A program made the position numbers and the translations under genes. The notes below the pieces were generated by a model. The model was not told the origin of the DNA, did no database searches, and worked only from the letters and a program-made list of their open reading frames with translations. Of a DNA stretch of 64,000 nucleotides, positions 1 through 12,949 are shown piece after piece (the stretch's first letter is position 1; every line of letters begins with the position of its first letter). Source of the DNA: Lophius americanus (Eukaryota; Chordata; Actinopteri; Lophiiformes; Lophiidae); contig JBBDHG010000014.1 of NCBI GenBank assembly GCA_037951165.1, forward strand, positions 953,501 through 1,017,500. Direction: 5' to 3'.

Positions 1-544
1 CCCACTCCTTCACTCGCCCCTCCCCCACTCCTGCTTGCATTCCCTCCAGCTCTCTCAGCTCCATGGCACCTACTCTGAAATGCGACAGCTCAGCAGCTCT
101 AAAGCCATTAACAAAAGTCTCCTTAACCACAGAATACGTTACACTGCTGCGTTGACTTTGTTGGTGAATATAGTGAGTGGGACTTGTTCATACATACACA
201 GGGCACTCCCTCTGATAGTCACGACAACAGGGCCCACATATTGTTTTCTATGTCGTTGCTGCAGTTGTCCTTCCTCAGTTGTGGCCACTTGCTAAAACCA
301 CTTTATTGCTGCATTTTACAATAAAGGGTGTATTTTAGTTTGTGTGGGACATTGCCTAAAGGCTTCTTTTCAAGCTAATTCCCTGCACATGAGAAACAAT
401 GTTGAAGTGGTTTGAAATATTCAGTAGCATAATACACTAAGGAAAGCAAATCGACACGACATGAAAATATTCTAAAGGATTGAGAATTCAGCAATATGCA
501 TTTAGTACTTTCTAAACAAATAGGTGATGTTTAACATAAAGTAT

Positions 545-562
545 CATAATAATAATAATAAT
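545..562. repeat. (AAT)n microsatellite
   Basis: Six AAT units in a row, read directly from the sequence. Confidence 0.9.
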
Positions 563-1198
563 GGTGCGGTTATTAGGCTTAAAACCTATTAGCCATGGGT
601 TAAGTGGAGTCTTCACGGGTCCTGCCGGTTCTCACTGCTGTGTATCAGTTAAGGCAACCGAACAGTAACAGTGGTGATTTCAAAGGATTAGACTCAGGAA
701 CCTGGTTTCAAATGTTTGCATTTTCTGTCATTTCAAAAAATATTACCGTGTGTGGTTTCCATGTAAACATGTAGTCGGCAGATTCTGAAGGGTGGTCATC
801 TTACCTAAAGCATACCCCCATAATATACACACTGGCCTTATTTGGTCATAAATAACCCTGATAAAGATTAATAATATAAACCTGAAGGCAACATAACAAG
901 GGAAATCACAAAAAACATAAGTAAAATATTTAAAAACAAGACAATATAGAGAATACAAAAAAGGTATGATTTGGCTATAGAAAGCAATAAAATAAATTGA
1001 TAGATAAATACTGACGTAAATTAATTTAAAGAGGAAAATATGTAAATAGATAAATAAAAAATAAAAGTTTAGATTACTTCCCAGTTCTAAGAGATACTTA
1101 ACGTAATAAAGGAGAGATGAATATTAAAAGAGAAGGCAGAAAAAAAGAATGAAACAATGTTATTGCAATCATTACATAAAAGCAATAAGTCAGCGGAG

Positions 1199-1220
1199 TA
1201 ATAATAACAATAATAATAAT
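1199..1220. repeat. (AAT)n-type microsatellite, possible LINE 3' tip
   Basis: Interrupted AAT repeat followed by a short stretch resembling the junction next to the L2-type element at 7096. It could be a very short L2 3' tip, but too little is present to be sure. Confidence 0.6.
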
Positions 1221-3720
1221 ACCTTTAATTTACAATAGAGATAGCATGCAGAAGAATAACTAAAAGCAATAAAACCGAAGAATTAAAACGTGGCGGTCCA
1301 CAATGTGATGAATATTTGTAAAACTATAGAAAAGGATAAAATGGCAGCAGAGGATGACATCACTTCAAAGCAAGTCTATAAGAATGGATTTTAAGAAGCG
1401 ATTTAAAAGAACTCAGTGATTCAGAGAGTCTTATCTCCTCTGATAGGTTGTTCCTAAGCCAAGCAAATTTCCTTTAACAAAATTATTTTTTGTCAATTTC
1501 CATGAAAAGATGATTTCAGAGTGACTGGAGGTTGATCTTCCTCCTCATTTTATGTAACCAAAATATTATTGACTACTCTGAGCTCACCAGCGGAGTTGTT
1601 ATATTGATGCACGGGCTCCATTTTTTTGTGGGGAGGGGTCGTTGTCAGTGGACATGTGTCTTCTTCGGATGACCCCGGATAATTGATACTTATGTATTAA
1701 CAACATCTTATATTGGTTTTCCAGCCCCGACTGTTTTGGTTCAGAATCGTTGCTCCCTCATCACAGTCAGCTGTTGTAAGGCTTTGAAATATGGCTGAGC
1801 AGAGCTCTTAACGGCAGTTTGGTGACTATCAGTGGAACACAGCAGAGCATTTAGCAGCTAAGGAGCCAAATGTTTCCCTCCGGAGGTGGAGACACAAACA
1901 GAGTGAATATTGAGCTTGTGCTCATGACTTTAAATGTATGTTAATGTGGCCTCATGGCTGCTGGAAGTCTAGATTAGAAGCTGTTTCAAAACTTTAGGTT
2001 TCATTTTGTTTTGTTTACAGACTGTTGCTCTTTTCCAAGGTAGATAAAAAAAAAAGATCTTTGCAGCCGTCTCTAATAGAGCACTTGAAGTTATTCCTTT
2101 AAATTGTTTTTAAGCTATTCTTAATCTCTATTGCCTTATTCGTTTGTTCCATCATGTGACTCACTCAGCACTGCTGATGTTATCTTCCAGCAAGTCCCCG
2201 GGTTTGAGCGAAGACACAATCCACCAAATCAACCTGGAAATATTTTGGCCTTATTTTGAATTATTATTAAACCTGTATTATTATGACTAAAAACATCTTT
2301 CCTTAATTTTAGTTTTTGTTTCACATGTCACTACCATCACAGGAATAGTGAACTGTGACATGAAATGTGGTCTGTCACCTCTGCATGCTTTAAAATATTG
2401 TGATAATATTTGTTGTGATAAGATGAACAGAGAATGGAAGCAAATATGGCATTTATTAATTCTTATGAATATTGTTATTGTTTTTCATGATTAACTTGTC
2501 ATAATAAATAGTATTTATGATGATTCATACTTTTCAGTTGGATATAAAAAAAACAAAATTTTACAGAAAAATGTAATGTTTCCTGACTTAAATTTACTAC
2601 AATTTCATTTAATATTAACTTTTATTAATATTACCTTTCAACACACTATTACTTTGGAAACATAAATCTACTGCTACAACAAAAACTTTTTTTTGTCCAT
2701 CTCTCCCTCAAATATCATCGAAGAAGTTGTTTACTCTTGGTTTATAGAAGTAAACTCTACTCTGTTATATCTTTCTTTTATTATCTATTGTTGCAGGATT
2801 TTAATCACAGATCATGTTTGTCATTTGCAGTTTACGACATTTAATCAAAGTTTAGCATGACCACTGAATATAACATTTTATTTATTGAAAATATATATAT
2901 TTAATATTTTTTATGCGACTCGTAGTGAATATTTAAGAATTCTGAATTACTTATATTTTACAAACTAATGTTTAAGAACAATCGGACATACCCCCTTAAT
3001 GTGCCTAGGGGTACCAACCCGCATTTTTTCTTAGTTTATTTTAACATTTTATGTATCTGATACTGATTTTCTTACTGTCCAGTTTCGAGATGTGTTGTAA
3101 CTTCTATCTTAGTCTCATTATACTCTCATTTTGTTATTTTTTCAGTTAACTGTTTCCTTGTTGATGTATGTGTGAGTTGACAAGATCTTCAAATTCAGAT
3201 TCAACTTCTCGTAAGGTCGACAATCTCTAATTATACAGGTGTGTTTGTAAAGTTATGTGCCTGAGTGTGATTTGTATTTTATAAGCATAACCACGTTTAA
3301 ATCTTGGCTTTTGAATCTGAGCTTTAACTCTCGGTGATCGTCAGCTGAAAAGAGTTTTCAGACGGCTCAGGTGTCCGCCACACCCTCTGGAGCATTGTAC
3401 CTTTTGGCATGAACAAAGAACAATGTCAGAGCTTTGTTGTTCCACCTGAGAATGTCGTTTCTGTGTTGCAACCTTTATAAACCAGCCATGTTTTTTTATC
3501 AACATTACAATTATTACAAAAAAGGTTTCCACACTCTTTATTGGGTTTGAGTATTTGGTGTCGTCATCATTTTGATGCACTAATGTTTGCCTTCTAGAGC
3601 AAAAATGGAAGCTATCAAGAATCAACATAGTTTTCCAAATGTTAGTGAAACTTTGCACCATGTATTCGCTGGTTCTAAATACGCATATATAGTGGATTGC
3701 CTGTTTTACCGAGAACCTCT

Positions 3721-3755
3721 AGTCAAAGAAAGAACCTAGAGTTCTTTCTTTGACT
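3721..3755. repeat. Perfect 15-bp inverted repeat (hairpin)
   Basis: The arms AGTCAAAGAAAGAAC (3721-3735) and GTTCTTTCTTTGACT (3741-3755) are exact reverse complements, separated by CTAGA. A perfect 15-bp stem with a 5-nt loop is unlikely by chance in 64 kb. No transposon ends or gene lie beside it, so its role is unknown. Confidence 0.9.
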
Positions 3756-4753
3756 CATTTAATCAGTTTTTTGGCACATATACTACTTCGTATCCCAAAA
3801 AAAAGGGATAGAGCCGAAAGAGGCTGCTTATTGACTCCAACTGTCACTCACACCCAAAAGGAAACAAGAATCAGGCATGTTTGTCATGGTAGATCTATCA
3901 TTAAAGTAATCTTGGTAAACCTTTTGGCATCATTCAACTGAAATTCCAGAGGTATTTCCATTAAGCAGTACTCTCCACTGGGAGAGCAGGCAGACAATGA
4001 CAGACATTCAGGCAACATTGGAAATAGTGAGCAAACATCACTTGCCGCTACTACTCACGCAGTTCAGCCATAACGTGACAACATGAAAAGAAAGAACAAA
4101 TGACAGCCACCACCCTGCCTGTCACGCATGTAATATTTTTCCCAGCCTCTGCCAAAGGGAGAACAGCCAGCTAATGTGGCGGTTTGACAGGCAGTAGTCT
4201 GGTGTTAGGCACACACACAGTTATTATTTGCCCTACAGTTAGAGATGAGGTCACGACAAGCTATGATAACCCAGCAGAGGTTGTTCTGCACAGTAATGGA
4301 CAAATATGCCCAACATGGTTAGTCAGTATGATCTACAATGGAGGAATTTGATATGTGGTTGATGTTGGAAGGGAAAAAGCGTCGGTTACAGTTGATTATG
4401 ACGAATGCTCAGGTCAGTGCCTGCGCAGCTTTTATTTACAGACTATAGCTGCATGCATTTGCCATCAATCAGCTCTCACCAAATGACGGATGAATAACAA
4501 TACGTTTACAGTCATTTTTTATCAAAATCGCTTTTTACACGGGCTTTTAGTTGTCAATTTCTCTCACAGTGTCAAGTGTTAATCTTATAGAATAAAAAAT
4601 GTCAGGTGACGTGTGAAAGGATGGATCAAACAAACACAGGAGACCAGTGATGTATTCCAGAAAGCAGGTTTAACAAACTCTGAGCTCTGAGTTGATTAAC
4701 TGGAGATTTGAAACTCTTTCTTGCTTCCAGAACAGAAACAATTTCCTCTTCCC

Positions 4754-4772
4754 ATATATATATATATATATA
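4754..4772. repeat. (AT)n microsatellite
   Basis: Uninterrupted AT dinucleotide run. Confidence 0.9.
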
Positions 4773-5251
4773 AACTCTACAAAATAAAATCCCACTCTGG
4801 GATCACAGAACAATTGTCAATAACAAAATACTATTATAATTATACTATATATAAATCAGTCACCTGCGATCCAATAGAACTCCTCTCGACTGTTCAGTGA
4901 ATATACTGTGTACACTTATATATCTCTACATATTGTTTGTTTGCCTCTGTGTTATGAGTTGACGATGTTTGAGTTGAAGAAAAAAAACGCCGATCAACAT
5001 AAAGACTTTACTTCGATGTGACCAACGTCCGTGTTGTGTGAGGGTGAAGATGTACGGCTGGAGAATGTTATTCAGAAAAGATAATGGAATGTGAAGAGAA
5101 GCTGTGTCTTAAGACTACGTATTCAATGGGAAATTAAAATTCATCTTGCAGTCCTCTACGAGGAAAGTCTATAATTGTCTACAGTTACCAACGGACACGT
5201 CAAGTATGACAGCTCAGGGCAGGCTCACAGAGTTGGTTACCATAGTAACTA

Positions 5252-5906
5252 GGTGGGTTTAGGCTGGATAGCCTTATTCTGATTACATTCGGAAAATACG
5301 TCTAATCAGAAGGAAAATGCTGCATGTAAACACCCCTTTGCGAAAGGAAAGAACCTTTCCAAATTAGATATCATTCCTTTGCAAGGAGGTAGTCAAAGTC
5401 CTTTCGGAAAGCTTTTCTGATTGCCAGTCGCTTCATGTTAACGCTGTATCGGAAAGGTTTCTGTTTGAGTTGTATCAGCACATGCCTAGCGTAATGACGT
5501 AATGCTCCGTTATGGTTTTTCAGCGCTGTGACGCCTTTTAAATATGTTGACTTCGAAATAGTACCGGTCTGCATCAGAGGGTTATATATTCATGAAACTT
5601 TGTAAGACTTTAACATATTTTGACGGTTAGATAACAGAACAAATACTTCCTCGTATGCCCTCTTTGCCGTATTCTTCTTCTGGGCACATGTTGGTGGTTG
5701 GCATCCAGCTCACCGAAGCATTATCACCACCTTATGAACAGGAGAGTGGATCGTCTGCACAAGTCTGAAAGGGTTTCCGGTTAGATGAGTCGATGCATGT
5801 AAACACAGGGTCGGAAAAGATCACAAGTCATGTAAACAGGCGCCCGACATCGCAATTCGTGAAGGTTTAATTCAGAAAGGAAAAGAGTATTCCGTGTAAA
5901 CCCACC
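5252..5906. mobile_element. Non-autonomous TIR DNA element, copy 1
   Basis: The block begins GGTGGGTTTA and ends TAAACCCACC, an exact 10-bp terminal inverted repeat. Its first two-thirds align base by base with a second copy at 43021-43477, including the shared segments AGAACCTTTCC and CCTTTGCAAGGAGGTAGTC. The motif CATGTAAACA recurs inside it (near 5323, 5794 and 5829). No transposase is present. A clear target-site duplication was not found, so the superfamily is left open. On the minus strand an open frame of 67 codons (5371-5574) is also kept open in the other copy. Confidence 0.75.
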
Positions 5907-5910
5907 CACT

Positions 5911-7095
5911 GGCCAAGATGTTAACTTACTTTGCTTTTTGGAACGGAAAACTCAGAATTCCCCCTCATATCAGGCTTAACAAACTCAAACCCATTCAAAC
6001 CCAACCCATGTGGGATTCCAGAAATAAATCATTTCTTCCTCTGTGAAACCAAACATACACATTATTCATTTTATCTTCCATAACTTAACATTTTTAATTT
6101 ATGTTAGGTACATATCATTAGTAACCTTATTATAACACAAATCATGATTTTTTTTTTTTTTCCCAAAACCAAATCGTAATTATGCCTACTGCTGGAAATG
6201 ATTTGGTGATTTGAATTATTTCCTATTGAACTTTCACTATTCTCAGGTGTGGTTTCATGTAATCTTATACAGGCTTCTACCACTCCCTCAGACTAGCTTT
6301 ATGTTTTTGGAGATTTTTCTTGTCTTGTATCGATGGGTGCGAAATAAAGGCATAGAAATAATAAATATAAATAAACTATTGAAAGGCTGACCGTGTTAAA
6401 TGTCACGAAAAAAGAACTTCATGTGTGAAGTAAATGCTTAATGTCTTTCAGAGTGGCGCTGTGCTATTTCTGCCCAGCAGTCACAGTAGGATGAAGCTAG
6501 TCTCTATTACTGTAACTGTTACTACAACATACAAACAGCAACTGGATAAAGTCCCTCATTGAGATTCTCAGCTGTTTCGTCTTTGTAAGCATTCTTACTG
6601 AGGTTCACCTCAATTAATCCGCGTCACAAAATATAACCACGGAACAGTGGCGGCTACTTTGGGGGGCTCTGACACGCCAGTCGGCTAATCAGCAAGCTCA
6701 CGCAGATGGCTGCAGGTGCCAGATATCTGGTTCAGCAACAAAATCCCAAAATAATCCTTGACTGGAACATTCTTGGCAGATGGAGAGACATGCACAGATA
6801 TTAACATTCCTTGGATACATCAATGGACATTGTTCTGGGAAACAATCATATAGTGGGATGCTGATGAGTGACTTCTACTCTCCTTCTTGGTTTTTCTGTC
6901 TGCTTAACCCTTAGCAGGTTTACAAAATAAACTACATGGGGAATTTGAAAGAAACTTGATAGAAAGGTTGGGGATATAGCTGGAGGCACATATTACATTA
7001 CGGAGTGGATGGCAATAATTGGGTGGAGACAAGAATTTTCCTCTAACATTGCCAGATATGGCTTTTTTTTCCTTTTTTGTTCCTCTTTTTAATCG
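5911..7095. other. Intergenic stretch, no gene recognised
   Basis: No exon-like or repeat structure stands out apart from a T-rich run near 6147-6161. Confidence 0.5.
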
Positions 7096-7890
7096 TAATA
7101 ATAATAATAATACATTTTATTTATAGCTTTTCATAAATTATCAAGTCGCTGTCACAGATACAGAGTAGAATAACATGTAGACACGGGTGTTTCAAATTAC
7201 AACAGATAGCAAATCACACACTGATTACACATTAAAAGCAAATCTGAACGGTTGGGTGTAGAGTTGTGATTTGAAGATGGAGGGGTAAGTTTAGTCCCTG
7301 ATATGTTTGGTCAGGGAGTTCCGGAGGAGGGGGGCGGAAATTGAAAAGGCTCTGTCTACCTGGGTCCAGTGCATGATCCTGATTGGAGTAAAGAGGAGGT
7401 TGACATCAGTGGAGCAGAGGCAACCGGATGGATTGTAAGGGTGGAGGAGGTCCGGTTGAAGGGTCCCTGGTTATGGAGGGCTTTGTGGGTGAGGAGAAGG
7501 AGTTTGAACTGGGTGCATGTATAATGGGGAGCCAGTGGAGGTTCTGGAGGAAGGGGTGATGTGGTGATGAGCAGCAGAGTTCTTCATATACTGGAGTTTA
7601 TTGAGGGAATTGGAAGTTGCGTGGTCCGGTCAGGATGTGATGTATGCGTGGATGAGTGTCTGTGCAGCAGTGAAGGAGAGTGATGGACGCAATGTTCTTA
7701 AGATGAAAAAAGGCAGATCTGGTGATTTGTTTGATAAGCTGTTCCAAGGAGAGGTTATTGTCAAGGATGACTCCAAGGTTGCAGACATGAGGGGAGGGAG
7801 TCAGGGTGGAGTTGTCAATCGTGAGCGAGAAGTTATGAGTGCTTTTGGTGAGGAAACTGAGACAAATTATCATCATATCAATTTGTCAAT
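7096..7890 (-). mobile_element. 5'-truncated L2-type LINE
   Basis: Read on the minus strand, this is the 3' end of an L2/Maui-like non-LTR retrotransposon: the C-terminal part of its reverse transcriptase ORF, then a 3' tail ending in an (ATT)n microsatellite (7096-7111), as is usual for this clade. The + strand shows the reverse complement of the familiar fish L2 segment, for example GGGAGCCAGTGGAGGTTCTG near 7529. The 5' end is lost at about 7880-7890. Frameshifts and stops show that it is dead. Confidence 0.8.
7598..7876 (-). pseudogene. L2-type reverse transcriptase remnant (C-terminal part)
   Basis: The minus-strand frame carries FSLTIDNSTLTPSPHV, then LGVILDNNLSLE and TRSAFFHLKNI, which match the conserved region after the catalytic core of L2-clade reverse transcriptases (the LGVxxD...F..H....R...F.LR motif). 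The catalytic YXDD box would lie upstream and is absent. The frame breaks after about 92 codons, and the LHWLPV-like region further on is only traceable in pieces. It is a fragment of a mobile element and has no host role. Confidence 0.75.
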
Positions 7891-8079
7891 TCTCCATAGA
7901 CTGCCGTGTGGATAAAGATGAAACTGAAAACGTGGGTGTGGCAGATGCTAGGCAATAAATCATCCCAGGATAAAGAGATGAATCCAGCCATTTATGTCAC
8001 TTCCTCTACAATTGGCATTTCTTTTGACCATTTTTATTAGATATGCATATGCTACTTCCCTTGATTTACATTACACCCG

Positions 8080-8366
8080 TGACATGGTGGCACAGCTGCC
8101 TCGCAGCAAGAAGGTTCGGGTTTGAATCCCTCTCTGGTCATACGGAGCCTTTCTGTGTGGAGTTTGCATGCTCTCCTCCAGGAGTTCAAAAACATATAAA
8201 ATTGGTGTACTGGGACACTTGGCCCTGTGAATGAGAGCCTGAACGGTTCTTAATCTCTGTGTGACTCTTCCAGGGGAACTCGGCCTCTCGCCCAATGTCA
8301 GCTGGCATAAGCTCCAGCCCTCACTGACCCTGAACAGAATAAGTGGTTAAGGAAAATGGATGGATA
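8080..8366 (+). repeat. SINE-like dispersed repeat, tRNA-like head
   Basis: It starts near CATGGTGGCACAG and has a tRNA B-box-like GGGTTTGAATCCC, then the widely dispersed fish motif GTGTGGAGTTTGCATG. It ends with CCAATGTCAGCTGGCATAAG, GACCCTGAACAGAATAAG and a GGATGGAT tail. This head-to-tail order is the classic teleost repeat, present here nearly full length with small deletions. Confidence 0.75.
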
Positions 8367-8374
8367 TATTTTCA

Positions 8375-8680
8375 TGATGGTCATTGATGTAACCAGTTCT
8401 TGATTCTATACCAGCGGGGTTTCGGTTCCACTCTGGCACCAGTATTCCTGGCTGAGAGCCCGGACTTTGGCTTTGTCCACATTTAGAACTGGTTCCAAAT
8501 GAGGCAGTGACTTCGAACCAGCCTTGGAATTGTTTTAGCGGTAAAAGGGGTATCTGTCTCCCCAGAACTGGAGCTAGTCCAGTGCTCATTTTTAGGGCCT
8601 GGCTGCTGGGCCGTAGCCACAGGTCTGTTTTACTGGCAAAATATATCCTGAGGATATGAATTATACACTCATTCAACCAA
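8375..8680. repeat. Dispersed repeat, 'AACCAGTTCT' type
   Basis: The block is rich in paired, partly palindromic motifs (AACCAGTTCT, AGAACTGGTTCC, GAACCAGCCTTGGAATTG, CCCAGAACTGG) of the kind found in a common fish non-autonomous DNA repeat. I cannot fix its ends or family from one copy. The open frame on its minus strand is a by-product. Confidence 0.45.
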
Positions 8681-8784
8681 CTGGTGTCTTATAGTGAGCA
8701 TAGCTGTCGCCGCCTGCTTTACGCAACCGCACCCGATACACAGTATCATCAAATTAAGGACCTTTCAGGCCGTCTTGGTGAATT

Positions 8785-8800
8785 TATATATATATATATA
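8785..8800. repeat. (TA)n microsatellite
   Basis: Uninterrupted TA run. Confidence 0.85.
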
Positions 8801-9793
8801 CTGTTTTAAAAAAAAAGCCACTTGCACCAATATTCACTGCTCTGTCACATCTACCAGACACATAACCTTTGGTTTCTAGTCTCTGAATCTGGATGAAAGG
8901 AAAACTAGGACTGATATGAAAGATGAATAATTGTTATACCATGAAAGAAATTGTCACGGTGCTGCTGTCTTTAATAGTTTCATTTCTTTGAAATAATAAA
9001 AGGCCCACTTAATATAAAAATATGTTTTTGTGTGCGTGCATAATACGATGCCTAAAAAGTGCACTGACAGGTACAGGCTTGATCGTTTGTTAGGCTAAAA
9101 ATTGATTCAAGCCATACCAAAAAGAAAAAAGTATCAACAATATATCATTGATTGAAAATTATGTTGAATTTATATGAAGGCAAACTTGCAACACGAGAAG
9201 CAGTTCAAAAACTCCAAATGCTTTAGATCTTGAGTCTTTGAGTCAAATTTCAAATGTTTGCAGAAATGATGGTGTGCTGCATGTTGTCAAATCACATAGT
9301 TGTTTTATTATATTTTACCATAATTTGGTCTGGATGATGGGGAAATATTTTATTCCTTCTTTATCCTTGAACCATTAATCAAGACAGCGTTGACGCTCAC
9401 CAGTAAGAGTGACTGGATGAAATCCAATAGTAATCACAAACAACCAAAAGACAGGAGTGAACCTGTGTGTTCATTCACACTGCCCTGATAGCCACGAGTC
9501 AGCGATACTCTTAACTTCCTTAATTGAGTTTAAAGTGAAAAACAATTAACCTACAGGTCGCTCTGTTATGCAGAACATTTTCTGAAGTTAACCAGGCCAA
9601 CTGTTTGTTTGAAAGCAAATGTCCAAATCGGTTAGCTCGGACATGAAACAGACTTTGCTATTCCTGATTCCCTGTAGAATGGTATTAATATCAGATTGAG
9701 CCCATCTGTCAAAGGAGAAGGTCGAAGTTGAGAGACTCCACGACGTACAAGTGTTAATTGCGTTAAACAGCTTATTGCAGTCTTATACTCTTT

Positions 9794-9848
9794 CATTCAA
9801 CAACATTTTAACATTCAACAACATTTTAACATTTTAACATTTTTTTAA
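9794..9848. repeat. Short tandem repeat, 18-bp unit
   Basis: ATTCAACAACATTTTAAC occurs twice in tandem, followed by two shortened units ATTTTAAC and ATTTTTTTAAC. Confidence 0.85.
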
Positions 9849-11879
9849 CTCTTCTCCCATTGACGTTGATATATCTAAATACATACTATAATGATATCTA
9901 TGCAGAACTGGTTACCACAACTAGGGTTCTGAATAGAAAATGTCTCCCAAATCGGAGCCAAATAAAAAATAAAAATAAAAAATAAAGTTTCTTGGTGCTG
10001 CCTATCAGTCTGTTACAACCTCCATGACGGATTAATATCTGCTGGGCTGTGTGGGATCCAAATGCGTAAGTCCGTTCCACGTTTTTATGATGTGCTTTTT
10101 TTTGTTTTACACACTCTATGGCACTTTGATGGTGCGAGTGTCACTAGGGGTGTGCGCTCACCGATAATTAATCATTTGTGTCTGGTTACACACGGGTAGG
10201 GTGAGTTCTGGGGGGAAATTTTGGTTAACTAAATATTGAGGATGATTGTCAGACCAAAAATAAAAAGATACAACCCGAGAGAAACTGGTTGACGCGCACA
10301 CGCATAAACCCAGCGGTTCCACGTACCTTTAAACGATGCAATATAAAGCACTTAATGTGGCTTTATATGTCACATTGTAATTCTGCATTGCAAATAAACG
10401 GCATCATGGAGCCAGTGGGTCTATGTGTGCGCGTCAGCCACTTTCTCTCAGGGTGTATCCCGCCGCAGCCTGGTTTTTTTTATTTTTCATCCGACAATCA
10501 GCCGCAATAAACTGTACATCACTTAGCGATGCAGCTGAATGTCCGTTTGTTGAGGGGTGAACCGCGGTTTTCACATAAAAAGTCAACTTTTGTTGGCAAT
10601 TGCTATGCCAACAAAGGCCAAACCGCAAACTTTTGAAAACGGTTTGTATCGAAAAACCTGTCCCACCTATTTCATTTTTTTCTCCACAGAGAATGTAAAT
10701 AGATAAATTTCAAACAATAATCAACCATCAAAAGAAACTCCGATCATTCCAATGCAGTTCTCCTGCTACCCCAGCATGCTCTCCTCAGACATCACCTCCC
10801 ACCCGGTCCAAAGCGGGGTTGTTTCCAGTAGGTGAGAACAAGGCTGACAGGAATAATCTCCTTTTGTGAAAGAACTCCGGACAATGTCTGCGCCTGGTTC
10901 TCTTTCCGGAAGTCATACGTGAAAAAAGGACCTGAATTTAATTTAACTCTAACACTCCTCTTAATACCCCGAAGATTGGGAAGAAGTGTTCCGTGCAATA
11001 CATATTACTACTGGCCGCCTGACAGTCATTCCTCTGGGGACCTTCTAACAGATCATTTCAACATTTGTGACATGTTAATATGTTTGTATTGGATTTGCCT
11101 GTCTTGTAATGTTGTATATATGTAATTCATTAATGTAGTATAAGCATATATAGCCCAGTATTATTCTCAGTTTCCATCTACTGTCATCCTTCGTGTGTGG
11201 TTTTCATTACCACTGGATAATCCTCAATGTCCATCTATATGGCTGGTTTAAAAGACACCCTATTTAACTGCCAACAAAGGTTGTGTCTAATCACTCTTTG
11301 CCGTGGAATAAAAGGTCTCATTGGCCTTCTACCTCATCATCTCTCCGTCCCTGCGTCCCTTTCCCTCCACTATCTACCCTTAGCCGCCTCTAATCAGCAG
11401 GCATTGAGCTCTCCGAAAGGTCACTGTGTCCCTTTGATGGTGTTTTGATTCATCCCTTCCTCTTCTCTGCCCTTCCCTTTCAAACCCTCTCTCTCACAGG
11501 GAAACTGGAGAGTCAGTACCACCAGGGTGCCAAAAAGGGGCTGGTCCCGTCAGCCGCAGACTGACGTTAGAGGGGAAGATGAGGAGGAAGACGCCCCGAT
11601 CTCACGACAACATGGAAAATCCTGTTTGCTTAAAAGTGGGCCGAATGTTCTGTCAGGAGCTTTTCATACTGGCATATTATTAGTTTCAAGTATGTATTTA
11701 ATTTCACAATTTACATTACAACAGAAGGAATATAGCTCAGAAGCAAATTTCTACATATTGCTTTGTACGTGATTGTTGGTTGAAATAAAATGAGCCTGAA
11801 TTTTCATTTTTTGCTTGGCATACAATCAAAGTTCATTTGACAAAATTAATAAAAGCCTTTCTGTACTTAAAAGGGTTGT

Positions 11880-12090
11880 GTTGTTTTTCTGTTTATGACG
11901 CCGTTTACACGACAAAAACTTGAATAAAACTGCAACCTTTTGTTGTTGTTTAGCCTTTCGCTCACACGATACCAGCGTTTGGGGAGCCTGAAGACACAAT
12001 ATTGAAACCCACTTCTGTGAAGGTGTCCTCAATTGATCATATCTTCTTTCAGTTGGCGTGAAAACTTGTAAAGACAGTTCTTGTGGAAAC
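11880..12090. repeat. Fragment of 'GTTTACACGACA' repeat family
   Basis: It contains GCCGTTTACACGACAAAAAC and then CTCACACGATACCAGCGTTT, resembling blocks near 30690-31195, 38315-38780 and 61200-61420. These look like a decayed non-autonomous DNA transposon family common in fish; the ends are not clear. Confidence 0.35.
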
Positions 12091-12949
12091 TGGGACATGA
12101 CAGCTCACACTTTGTTTGTGGTAGGTTTCCAGCCTAATAGCCACTTGCAGGCAGGTGCCAAAACCACAACTAAAGGTTATGTTTTATGTAAAAAGGATAT
12201 GCAAACGCCACCTTAGACCAACAAAAACAACAAAAACAAACATGACAGCAGGTAGAAGATTGGATTTGGAGGAGGGAATATCCACAATTATTATATGTTT
12301 GGAGAAAAAAAACCCATAATAACATATAATTCATTCACTGTTTAAAACCGAACCTTCTCATGGATTTAAATGTGAACAATGCTGAGGCATAACATGAGCA
12401 GGGGGGAAGGAAAGCTCTCTTGTTGAAAGAATGCAAGGTCGTCGAATAATAAAGCATTCTCCCAGTCTCCCAGGAGTTCTCAGTTTAGTGGAATCAAATA
12501 CAGTCATGTGCACATTCTATACTCTGTGGCACATAAACTGCACAAATGTGGCTGTTTACCTCACGTGCACTGAGTGGGAGGGGAAAATGATTGCTTCCAT
12601 GAAATCTCCAGAGCTGTATAGTCCTACCTCTGAGGAGGCTAAACCCTCTCAGGCACATGTCCTCTTCATTCGATGTGGACTTCCTCCTGTAGCGCCACGC
12701 CAACAAAAGCCTTTGGTTTTTAGGATGCAGTGATATTGCAGGGGAAACCTGCCTTGTAGCTATTCATGTACCGATTCAAACTAAGAGTCAACTTCAAATA
12801 GAATGTTTCTCCGCCAGATTCATCATCTTTACGTACATCGATTCCCACCTTCCTGATTTCATCAGGGTTGGGCAGACATCTCATTTAATCTCATTTGCAT
12901 TGAGTCAATAAGAAAATGATTGCTTGCTAAGAAAGTTGCACCTACAGTG

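Larger units (their letters stand above)
1..5251. other. Intergenic stretch, no gene recognised
   Basis: I see no coding exon in this AT-rich stretch; the open frames are short and have no recognisable family. It holds two (AAT)n-type microsatellites, an (AT)n run and one strong hairpin at 3721-3755, listed separately. The extreme left end is pyrimidine-rich and could border something outside the window, but nothing supports an exon call. Confidence 0.6.
8801..12949. other. Intergenic stretch, no gene recognised
   Basis: No exon-like open frame with recognisable family resemblance. It holds a short tandem repeat (9794-9848), A/T-rich simple sequence near 9962-9988, and a possible transposon fragment at 11880-12090. 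Confidence 0.5.

Noticed and set aside
35..295. Frame at the left edge that could be an exon of an upstream gene
   Set aside because: The first residues look mildly exon-like after a CCTCCAG acceptor-like sequence, but no protein family is recognisable and the context is outside the window.
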